Shown: piece after piece, positions 26,451-38,600 of the stretch | Position numbering within the stretch: position 1 is the first letter of the stretch | Layout of the letters: each line of letters starts with the position of its first letter | Source of the DNA: Perca fluviatilis | Lineage: Eukaryota; Chordata; Actinopteri; Perciformes; Percidae | DNA length: 64,000 nt | NCBI RefSeq assembly: GCF_010015445.1 | Contig: NC_053129.1 | Span: forward strand, 22,624,727 to 22,688,726 | Direction: 5' to 3' | Program-made: the position numbers and the translations under genes | The notes under the pieces: generated by a model | Told to the model about the DNA's origin: nothing | The model's input: the letters and a program-made list of their open reading frames with translations, nothing else | Databases searched by the model: none

Positions 26451-26600
26451 TTTGCCTTTGTCCCTCCACACAGGAGGGTGGGGTGGACTTTGAGCGTTCA
26501 AAGCACTGTCTGTGCCGCCCTGTCCACAGACAGAGCCCAGCTAAGGGTATAAAAGCCCCGTAGCTGAAGCTGAGAAATTAGTCTCAACTGAGTACTCGCC
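26451..26600 (+). promoter_or_regulatory. Promoter of apob copy 1: HNF4-type site, TATA box, start region
   Basis: TGGACTTTG at 26484-26492 is the reverse complement of the HNF4-preferred CAAAGTCCA. TATAAAAG lies at 26548-26555. The expected start is near 26580, in ATTAGTCTCAACTGAGTACTC. The upstream block TTTGCCTTTGTCCCTCCACA (26451-26470) and the HNF4 9-mer are both conserved in the copy 2 promoter at similar spacing. APOB is a known HNF4A target in mammals; function here is inferred. Confidence 0.75.
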
Positions 26601-26633
26601 AATACCAAAGGAGAGAGCTTCAACGAACCCATC

Positions 26634-29600
26634 ATGGGGGACTCAAAGCTCTGCCTTTTGCTGCTCCTCAGCACATCTGCCTTGGCTTGTGAGTAGTTGG
26701 CTTAGTATAACAATGTAAAAAAGAATTATTGGAGTTAACATCTTTTCAATATGGCATATGATTGCCCAAAGTTGTTGTTTTTGCAAATTATTTAATCACA
26801 TTTTTCCTAAATTGTATTATATTCTTTTTTACAAACCTTTAAATGTATGTTATAACAAACTTTAAAAAATAACATGGAGACATGCTACAATAATAATTCT
26901 GACTGAGGACCTATGAATTAGTGTAGTTATAGTAGTAAAGTCGTTGTAGTCAGTCGCATTAGAATCACTAAAGAGTAATTTATATGACTTTTTTTCTTGC
27001 CCAGTTGCCCAAGAGGAAGATCAGCCAGCCTGCCTGCGTAAGTTACACCAAAGTACTTGCTGTGATCATGCTTGTGTTAATAATTGTGTTGACAGCCAGT
27101 CTACACATTGACAATAATTTTAGGGTGGTAAATAGATAGCTTTTACATAGAATTGTTTCTTCTAGTGGCCCAAAGGTACAAGACCTTACACAAGTATGAA
27201 TACCGGTATGAAGCTGAATCTTTGAATGCCATCAACGGAGCCTCACAGCTCAAGAACGGACCCAAGGCCTCTTGCACGGTATGAGAAAGATCTTTTACAG
27301 TCATCTTTAGGCATCTAATTTTTTTTTTCTTTCCATAAGAAGTTGCTCAGAGAGTGAGTTAAAAAAACATTTACCTTATTTCACAGGTTGAAATTGAAGT
27401 GCCTCAGACATGTAGTTTCATCATCCGCACCACTGGCTGTAGCCTGAGCGAGGTGGTCGACATGGACGCAGAGGGCAACCCTGTGTTCAGTCCTGCACCC
27501 AGCTCTGATGCCTTTGCTGCTGAAATGGAGAGGTATGTGATTCATTGAAAATTACTGAAGTCAAAAATTATTTTCTTTGAAACTGTATTATCAAAGATAT
27601 TCTTTTGGAGGTTTTGCACTGATAGATAAACTCAATCATACATTTTCTATAGATATCCTCTAAAGGTTGTGGTTGAGGGTGTGTACGATGTTAAACTTTA
27701 CCCCGAGGACGGTGAGACAACAACCATCCTGAACATCAAGAGGGGTATCATCTCTGCCCTGGCTGTACCTCTACTGGAAGAAGATATGGTACATTCATTA
27801 ATCAGGAACATGCTTATCAATCTGCATATTTTAGTAGAACCATTAAAGTAAACCAGGCTGATATTTACAGTTTTAAAATAATTGCCTGTAGTACATTCTA
27901 AATATTTTTTTTCTCTTATCAATATTAGAGAACAAAATCAATATTTCAGCCCACTATCCATGGCAAGTGCCAGACCGATTACAAAGTCAACGCGAGAGAG
28001 GATATTGCAACTGACATCAGCCTCACCAGGGACCTGTCCAGATGTGACAAATTTGTCCCAATGAGAGATCACACCAGCCCACTGGCACTTATCTCTGGCA
28101 TGGTAAGATCACCAACTGTCCATGGTAGCAACATTAACTTCATGTCAGCTTTTCCACTAGAAACATATACTGTCCTATACATCCAGTCTTGGATCAAAAT
28201 CTCCCCGGTGCATAGGAAAGACAAATTATGTTCTGACAGTACCAAGAGTATTTTTTTTTGTAAGTTAGAAAAAAAGAAAATGCATAGTTAAGTTGAGTTG
28301 AAAAAACAACAATGTTGAAAAGACAAAAAAGACACTACTGACAGGAACTATTTCACTTTGATTAATTCACTGCATTAATATGAGTTTTTGTCTATTTTCA
28401 GCACTACCCTCTTGCCCAGCTGGTAAGAAGCTCCCAGTCCTGCAACTACAAGTTTGACAATGAGAAAAAACACATGACCTCTGGGTCTTGCACAGAGAAC
28501 CACATCCTCATTCCCTTCTCTCACAAGTAAGTCCAACCTTGTCTTTTAAATGTGCATACTGATATTTCTTCTTCAACAGTATTTTTAAGCATGTGCATTC
28601 CTACAGGGGAGAGTATGGAGTTACCAACGTTGGAAAGCAAGAACTGACTCTGGTTGAGGTTTCTCCTCACAATGAAAGAGTCTTTGACCACAGTAAGCCC
28701 TTTTTTTCTTTGTATTTTTTTTTTCATTTATAGTTGATTGTTTTAAAATGGTCACTAAATATAACATTAAGTCATTATAACTATGTTGCTTGTGTATCAC
28801 AGGTGACATTGTCAAGGGTCTTCACATGGAGGCTGTTGAGGACAAGAGTGCTGTCCAGGATAAAGATGCAGGTCTGAACCTCCTGAGAGAACTGGCCACT
28901 CTGCCCGAGACCGAGGGTGAGAGGAGGGCCCACCTCTTCCACAACATTGTCACCATGGTCCGTGGAATGAAGACTGACACCCTTAGTCCTGCCATTCCTG
29001 AAGCTCTTGCAGTGTCCCCTGTCCTGACCTATCAGGTCTTGGCCCAGTGTGGAACCCCTGAGTGCAGCAGTGCCATCATGCAGATCCTCAGGACTTTTGA
29101 TACCTCCTCAGTCGAGGTTGATGCCGGTGTTTTTGCTATGGGACTCGTATCCAATCCTTCTGCCCTCTTGATCAATGACATGCTTGAGATGGCCAAATAC
29201 AAGCCCAGCAAGCCCATCATGTATGCCCTGAGCAATGTTGTCAAGAGGTAACCACACTTTATTCCAGGTTAAATATCGTTACATTTATTAACAATACTAA
29301 CATTTTACCTCTTTGTGTAAAAAAAGATACACAGACTTTTAATTCAATTTTGTTTTTATTTTTCAACAGGTTTTACAAAGCTGAGGGAAAACTGATCCCT
29401 GAGATTCACTCTGTTTCTGAGTTCATGGCTGCCCAGTTGGGTGACTGTTCTGGTGACAACGACAAAACCTTTATGACACTGAGAGTGGGTAACCTTCCCC
29501 ATAGATCAACATTTAAATGACTGCCAACACAAATAGGCAAAATATTAACATGTGCAAATCATTCTAGGTTATTGGAAACATGGCTCCAGCTCTGGTATCT

Positions 29601-32600
29601 GCTGGCCCCGCACTCAGATCTGCTGTCATCCAGTGTGTGAACCAACCTGCTGCTTCCCTGGCTGTGCAGCAGGCTGCCATCCAAGTGTTCAGGCTGACTC
29701 CCGTCCCTGAGGAGGCATGTCAAGTTATTTCAAAGGTTCGACACATCATTGGAATACTTTTTTCTACTGTGTACTAATTTTATTGATGTCTATTGGTCAC
29801 AGGGTAGAGAGATTCTCATGCAGGTGCTTTTGGACAGTGCCAGCCCCATGCAAAAGCGCATTGCTGCTTATCTGGTACTTATGAAAGACCCCCAGCCCAC
29901 TGAACTGGCCCAGCTGGCTAATGCCTTGCCCAATGAGCAGGACAAACAAGTCAAGAGCTTTGTGATCTCCCACATTACCAATATTTTGTCCTCAACTGAG
30001 CCAGAGACCCAAGAGTAAGTGAAAAGCAGTTTCAGCTTTATTTATATTTCTTAAATGTGTTGTTTCACTACATGCTGCGTAATCTAAGTGTCTGGATTTG
30101 AGCACTATTGGGTGTTTAACAGTAATACATCTTTTCATTCCTGCAGATTGAGACAGAAGATTCGTGATGCCCTGCAAGGTAATGAGGTCGGGCCCACCAT
30201 GGACCCCATTAAGTTCTCTCGCAACTACAAGATCGGATCTGTGGAGGGTAACATGATCTTTGAGGGTACCAGCTACCTGCCCAAGGAAGTCATGCTTGAA
30301 ATGACTCTGAAGGCATTTGGCTATGACATTGACATGATGGAGGTAAACATTTTGGGCAGTTTAAATCTAAATTGTGCTTTGAGACAATTTTTTGGTTCGC
30401 TAATTTGTAACAGTGAAAAATGTGTTACCTTTACAGATTGGTATGGAGGGCAAAGGATTTGAGCCAACTGTTGATGCCCTGTTTGGAACGAATGGCTTCT
30501 TCCCTGACACTGCCCTAAAGACAATGTACTTTGTTTCTGACAACATGCCACTCAAAGTCAATGAGATCCTGCAGAACATGCTGCCTGCTCTGAAAAAGGA
30601 TAGGATGAAGAGACAGGTACTCAGACCAATCTGTTTTTTACACAAGACTAAAACCACTGTAATTATGATGATATTTTTTTCCATAATGAAATTATCTTCT
30701 AATAGAGAGTGCTCATCTATGTTTAGGCCTCCCAGAACCTGATGCGGGAGATTGGACGCAACCTCAACAAACTCGTGAGGGAAATGAAGACGGCACAGTC
30801 TCCAGAGGCAATGGTTTATCTGAGACTTTTAGGAAATGAGCTGGGATATCTGACGACCAACGAAATGGAAGAGATGATCTACTCTGCTGCCATGATGTTT
30901 GACAGCATGTTCAAGATGTTCCCTACTGATGTAAGGACACTTTTTTTTAAAGAGCATAGTGGACAATAAAACAATGCATTTATTTAGAAATTCCTTTCTT
31001 TTTAATTATTTAAATATCTTATGTGTATTTTTATTTGCAACAGATCATTAAGGCACTGATGACCAAGGCTGACAACACATTCTTTGCCCACTACATCTTT
31101 ATGGACAATGAATTCTTCCTGCCTACTGTCACTGGGGTGCCTCTGAGGATTGCACTGTCTGGTACTTTCACCCCTGGCATTAAGGGTGGACTTCAGATTG
31201 CTCGTGACATGGTAATTATTCAAAAATGCTTTTTAATGCCACCAATATTTTTTTAATAATAAAGAGCATCAACTAAACATTTCTCATTTCTCCTGTGTCC
31301 ACACAGAGTGAAGTGACCTTCATGCCCTCTGCTGGCATTGAGTTTGTATCGCAAATTGGGTCCCACATCCCTGAATATGTCAACTCTGGATTAGAGATAC
31401 ACACCGACATTTTCCATGAAAGTGGCCTTAGTGCCAAGATCTCCATGGAACGTGACAATGTGAAGCTGACCATTCCTGCTCCAACCAGTCCTACTAAGCT
31501 CTTCCAAATGACGTAAGTCCAAGTAGATCTTATGGAGAAAACAACAGGCACATAGTGCTTTACAACTTTGGTTGTAATGTTACTATTAAGATAGCTAATT
31601 TAATGTATAAAGGTGACAATTTTATTTAACAAAGTTAAAGAATCCAGCTTTCGATAAAAAATAATAAAGGGGATCTTATATCTTTGAATGCAACAATTTT
31701 TACTTTTCTTTAACTACTCTACTCTACCCTCTTCTATTTAGATTAAAACCAAAAGTTGCATTCTAACTTTTCTACATTTAAAACTTAGAAACACCCTGGT
31801 GGCAGTGACTGGATCACAGGTGAAGACCATTCCCTCTATGGTGATGGATAAGGTTGATGTTAGCGAGTGCACTCCCTTCTTTGCTGGAATGAAATACTGC
31901 ACTGCTCTGCAGTACACTGATGCTTTCTCTCAGGAGACAGCCCCCTACTTCCCCATCACCGGAGACAGCAAGTAAGCAAGACTTTCCAAACTACCAGCAC
32001 ATAATTGTCTTTTTTAAATAAGTTACCTACCAATATTAGCAAATTAACTGAATTTTCTTAATAGATTTGCTGTGGAGCTCCATCCTACTGGTGAAGTCAC
32101 TGAGTACACAGCCACTGTTGCCTATGAGCTCCTCAAGGAGGGAGAGGAGGGCCGGCAGAAGGTTGACTCTGTGAAGTTTGTTCTGAGGGCAGAAGGTAAT
32201 GGAAGATATTACAAAATCTTTCTTGCTTATTACTAGCTCAGTTTTGCTCTGATGTTTGTTGGAGTCAGGTAATATTACCCTATTGGTTGGTCAACAACAG
32301 GTTCAGCTCCCACTGAAGCCAGAGCAATCATGAAATATAACAGAAGAAAGAATGTCATCACAGCGGACATCCAGATCCCTGACTATGATGTGGAGGCTGG
32401 AGTCAGGCTGGGTGTTGTCGATGGAAACACCAAGGGCAAAGGAACTCACTCCATCTCTCTTGACTTCATAAACAAGAACATCCCTCAGCTCTCCCTAGTT
32501 GGCCGTGCCAAGTAAGAAAATCAACCATAAATCCTTATGATATAACATTAATGTGAACCTCATCATTGAGATTATGCTAACTCACTGACACATTTTTCAG

Positions 32601-35600
32601 TCTGAAGGCCATGAAGGAAGGTATGCTGCAAGTCCAACTTCTTGTCCCTTCATTCAATGCTGATGCCACCGTCACAGCTAACATGAAACGTGATGAAGAA
32701 TTGGAATTGGAGGTTAAGAGTGAAATCAAGGTCATGGACGCCACCTCTGAGCAGAAAATCACAATGAAATATGGTAATGTTATTTTCCAGTAAGCTTTTT
32801 TTTAGAATATTACATAAAAATGAATTTAATAGTCGCTCACGTCTTAGATGGTACCAATAATATTGGGCCCTTTTTTCTTGAGAGAAAATTACAAATTTGA
32901 TTTGTTAAGAGTAAATTTACTCCTGGCTTAATTCTAACCTGGGGATTAGAGGAATACTTTATCTATGAATTCATTGTTTTCTATTGTTGCAGATGCCAGC
33001 AAGTTTGAGGTTGAACTCAAGTCAGATGTGAACACTGAGACCACCAGCCTGCCAAATGCTGATACTGTTGAGAAGTATGGCAACCAAATTCTTGACATGG
33101 AAATGGGGCAGACTGACATGAAAGTCCGTCATATCTTCAAGAAGTTTGTGGAGGTAGGAATCTGAGATTTAATAATTATTCACATTTTCTTCGGTAAAAA
33201 TGTGTAGCATGCATAAAACACTGGTTGTCATTGTCTTAGGCAGCAAACAATTACATGGAAAAGTATGGGGCTGATATCCCTTACATTCAGAACTTCAGAG
33301 TGCCTGATATGCCTGAGATTTCCCTGCCAGAGACACTGTTCCTCAATACGTAAGTCTGAAAGAACTCAGTGATCAATATCTTAACCTTTAGAAAATATTA
33401 TTGAAGGTTTATTGATTTTTACCTTTCTTGTTCATAACAGTGAGGCAAAGGCTGTCTACTACTTCAACAATGAGCGCTTCACCATTGCTATCCCTCTCCC
33501 TCTTGGAGGAAGGTCAACAGAAGAGCTTAACTTCCCACCAGCTTTAACCACACCTAGCGTGTCTCTACCTCTGTTTGGACTGGAGATTGTCTCCATACAA
33601 ATTCCCATCCCAGAGCTTGTTGTCCCTGAGAGCCTTACTCTGTCCATTCCTCTTTTTGGCAAAGCTGAGGTTTCAACTCTGATGAAGAGTAACCTATATG
33701 ACATGGAAGCCTCAATGGCTGCCGGCAAAGATGTTGTGGAGACACCAAGCTACTCAGCTAAATTTGATGTGAAAGGAACCTCCCCACTTGACATCCTCTC
33801 AATAAAGATTGAAGGTATTTCAAAGTAAATACTATTCATGAATTTATTTATTAACTTACAGATAAAAGTATGTCATGTTTACTCCAGGTAAAAGTGTTTA
33901 GTTTTAAACTTTAAGTGATATGAAACAATGTGACTTAATTCAGTTACAATGTTGCAGTGTTCCCTGATTCAATTATCTGTTATCAACCTACCAATCTAAT
34001 TTTCTTCTTTTGTGTTTTATTTAGGCTCTGGAATGTTGGCCACCACTGATTCCATCAAAGCCCAATTGAAAAGCTCTTTGGCCCATAAATTCCTTGAAGC
34101 CAGTATTAGTATAGTTGAGGATGCAACCATCACAGACAAAATCAATTTGAAATCAAGCAGCAAGATTGAAGCCACAAGTCCCTTTGGTCTCAATATTGCA
34201 TTAGAGCACACTGGTATAACTGGATTCAACACTGAAGAAATATCTGGTGAAAGTAACTTTGACGGAAAATTCACGGCTGGACCCATGTATGGCAAGACCA
34301 TTTCAACCCAGTCATTTGCCATCTTCCCACTTAGGCCAGAAGCAAAGATTGATTCTACTGTTCAGTTTGATTCCACCATCATTAAGGCCCAGAACACAAT
34401 TGCAGCAACCTATGCCAATGGTGAATTCTCAGTTGTGTCTAACACCAATGCCTTTGAAGACATCTTGACCCATGTTGCTGAGCTTTCCTTCAAAGACAGC
34501 AAGCTGTCACTGAAATGTGATGCAAATGCCCTTGCTCTCGGCATGAAGATCCGCAACCAGGCTGAAGCCTCTGCTGGAGCTGGTGAAGTCGTCATGAGAA
34601 TGGAGACAAATGCAGACCACTCTGAAAACCGTGTTTACTCTTTGCTGACTGTCTATTTTGATGTCAATGGTCTGGCTGTAAACAGTGATGCCACCATGAA
34701 GCTTTTTGAGAATGAGGCTACACACAAGGCAACTCTGAAAATGAACAAGGATGGTTTGACCACAAGTGGAACAACCACCCTCCAAAGCCCCCTTTCCCTG
34801 GAAAACACCTTCAATGCTGGGCTTGATGCTTCAAGTGCTACTCTGTCTTTTACCAACAAGGCTGCAATGCATGACATCAAGGTTGATAATGCCAACACTC
34901 TGACCATTACTCTCTCTAGTCTTGACTTCAACTCAAAGGCTGAAGCCTCTGCCAGTGAGTATGCCTCTTACACTCATGATATCACCATCGACCTAAAACC
35001 CTACACTGCTTCTGCAAATGTTAATAACAACTTGAAACTTCTGGCGGCCAACTTCATTAATGAGGCTCAGCTGCAGGCAGAGCTTTACAAGATGGACCTG
35101 ACTGGAAGCCTGAAAGCAATCTATGGTGCAGAAGAGATTAAGCACACCTATCAGGTAAACTATGCTGATATGACAGCTAATGCAAAATGCAGCACCACTG
35201 GAAAACTCCTTGGAACTCACATGAGCCACAACACCGAGCTTGAAGTTGTCGGTCTTGCTGCCAGGATCACCAACGATGCCCGTTTCAACTCACAGCCAAT
35301 GCGCTTTGACCACACCATCCGTTGCAGCATTGTTCCTTTTGATTTCAACCTTGATGCCATTTTTAATGCTGATGGAGACATGACCATGTATGGAAAGCAC
35401 AGTGCCCAGCTCTATGGCAAGTTCCTCCTTAAAGCGCAGCCCCTGGCTTTTGCTAGCTCACATGAATGCAGAGCATCAGTAAACCAGCAGCTAGATAGCG
35501 GTTTTGCTCTTGAGACCACAATTGACAACAAGATGGATACTGTTCTGTCACTCCAAGAGCAGAAAAGCAGTTTTAGAATGAAGTCTAAAATTAATGAGCA

Positions 35601-38600
35601 TGCCTTTAATCAGGACATGAGTGTTTATAACACTGCTGAGAGAACTGGAATTGAGGTTTCTGGCACCATCCTCACAAACATGCTCAATGCAGACTCCACG
35701 GAGACCCAGGAATTCACCCTCTCTTCATTCCTCAAGTATGACAAGAACACAGATAGTCAAATAATTCAGTTCCCTCTAATCGAAAATCTGCCTGCCTTCT
35801 TGGAAAGCATCAAGGGCGTTGTTGTCCGTGTTGCAGAGGCACTGCAAGACTACATAAAAGATGAGGAGATTAGGGCTAAACTTGAGGCTCTTCCCCAGTA
35901 TGTAAGTGACCTTGTTTCTCAACTCAACATAGAAGGCAAAGTCATTCAGCTGAAACAGTATTTTGATGATTTTACCCAAGCATATGTCATCTCCATGGAG
36001 GATGTTGAAGCCTCTTTGAGAATCCTTAAGGTTACTGTTGAGAAACTGCTGGCTGATCTTACAGTTTACATCCAACACTTTGCTGGTATGGTAAAAGAGT
36101 TCATTGTTAGTGAAACCCTGATTCAGAAGATTCAGGAACAGCTGAATGACATTTACGAGGAGTATGACATCCAGGCAATGGTTGTGTATGTGATTGACAC
36201 CATGAAGGAGATGATCCAGCAGATTGACTTGGAAAAACTTAAGGGCAGCAGCATAGCATTCCTGCATGATATTGATTCCAAATATGAAGTCAAGGCTAAA
36301 CTACAAACAATCATGAGTGATATGAAACAAATAATTGAGACCTTTGACATGCAAAAATATGTTGTTGTGGTGAAGGAGTTCATTTCATCCATCAACTTTA
36401 ATGCTCACATTGAAGAACTAGTGAGTCAGATTCCATTGAGTTTCAACGATATGACAGATTACATTAAGGAAATGATTCAGGATCTTGACATCCTAGGTAA
36501 GATCAATACATTCTATGCCAAGATGAGAGAGTTGATTGTAAAGTTTGAGGCTGACAAAAAGGTGCAGGCTGTCTTGGAAAAGGCTGTTGAGCTCATCAAG
36601 CAATTTAAAATTGAGGAAACTTTTAGGGCTGTAGCCAACATGGTGAAGGATGCAGACATCCCTACCAAATTCATGCAAGTTTTCCAGGGTGCTATCAACT
36701 ACTTGAAAACAACTGAGATTAAGGATATAATTCAACAGCTGAATATGTATATTGAAACAATTGTGCAAAAGCTGAATTCACTGGATTACAATGATTTTGT
36801 GAATCATGCCAATCAAATAATTGCTGAGTACACAGTTTACGTGAATGAACTGATCAGGACTCTTGAAATTCCCCAGAAACTTGAGGCAACAAGAGACTTT
36901 GTCAACCTTGTTTTATTCTCTGTTAGAGGCTTTATGGAAAGCCTGAGAGAAATCAAAATTGCAGAAATGATTAAATCTGTAAAGGATATCATTGACCAAG
37001 TTGTGCTTGACAGTGTTAAGAGATTTGCCGAATTTATAAAACAGGGAATTACAGATCTGGATATCAAACATGAGATAACCTATTATCTTGATTTTGTGTG
37101 TGAATACTATAAGAGGGCCATCACCATAGTCACTGATATGTTCAACAATATGGTTGAGATGATTAAGAACATGGCCCCTGAGCAAAAAATTATCAGCGAG
37201 ATTCAGCAGATCATTGAAGGGCTCATTACTGAACTTAAGAAGGCCGAGTTGAACATGCCATCCTTCATCATTCCTCTCACTGATCTTGTTGTGCCTTCTG
37301 TGAAATTCAGCATGGATATGCTTGAACAGTTTGAAATCCCAACACAGCTAGATATCCCTGAGTTCACCATCCTGGGCTTCTATACTGTGAAATCCACCAC
37401 AATTTCCTTTGATGACATCAAGCAGAGAATCATTGAAATTATTGATTACATTGTAAACTTTGAGATCAAAATGTTTGATGTGGAGGCTTTCTTTGGAGAC
37501 CTGTCCCTGAACTACCTTCCTTCCATTCCTGAGATGACCTTCCCAGTAATCGCCCTTCCTGAGATTGCATTCCCTACCATTCCACAAGTTCCTGTAGAAA
37601 AGCTTGTTAAGTCTCTTCAGGTTCCTGAGATCACATTGCCAACCATACCAAATCAGATCATGGTCCCATGCTTTGGTAAACTCTATGGTGAGATCAAATT
37701 CCTAACTCCCACCTACACCGTCAAGACTTCTGCTGAGTTCCAGAACTCCACTGAGAGTGAAACGACACCTCAATTCACTGGATTCCTTTCTTCCCAGGCC
37801 ACATCTCCAAGTTTTGACATTCTAAATTACAAAATTGACTCCACTGCTCGTATTGCATTCCCAAAAATGAGTCGTGTTGTCCTTGCGGAGACTCTCAAGT
37901 TTAACCATCTTGCTCTTGAAGTTGAACATCAGGCATCTGTAACTCTCTATGGCCAATCAGCCCAGGCCCAAGGCAAAACTACAATTAAGGTTATGACTAC
38001 ACCTTACACTGCTGACTTCATGAACACAGCCTTTTTTGCTATGGCGGAGGGAATGACTTCCTCTCTCGATACCACTTACAATCATGTAGTGGACCTCCCA
38101 ATTGTTAATGTCAGGAGTGAGGCTACTGTAACCCAGAAAGCAATTGCTCGCCAAGATGGCTTCACCATCACGTTAACAGTTGACAATTCAGGCACTGGCA
38201 AACTCAATGCTGATGAGGGCAACCACAAGAGCAACTTGCAATTGTCACTCACTCCCAGCCTTGTCACATTAACTTTCTCTGGAGACACAGACTCAGCCAT
38301 CTTAAAGATGAAACAGCAAATTACTGCTGAATCTAGCCCCCTTAGCTACTTAAAGTTTAACCTCCGCAATGAGGCAGAGGCACCAATAATTAAGAACAGT
38401 CTTGTTGTGGCATCTGGACAGGTCAACCTTTATGATATGAAAGCTGAGCTGAATGCAAACCATGACACAGAGCTGTATGGTGCAGTCACTGGAGTCCTGT
38501 CAAATGGAATCAACATTGTAGTCCGTCCTGTTGAGTTTGTCTTTGAATTCCAAAACAAAGGAAATGCCAAGGTCAACATTTTTGAAAGTCTGATTGCTAA

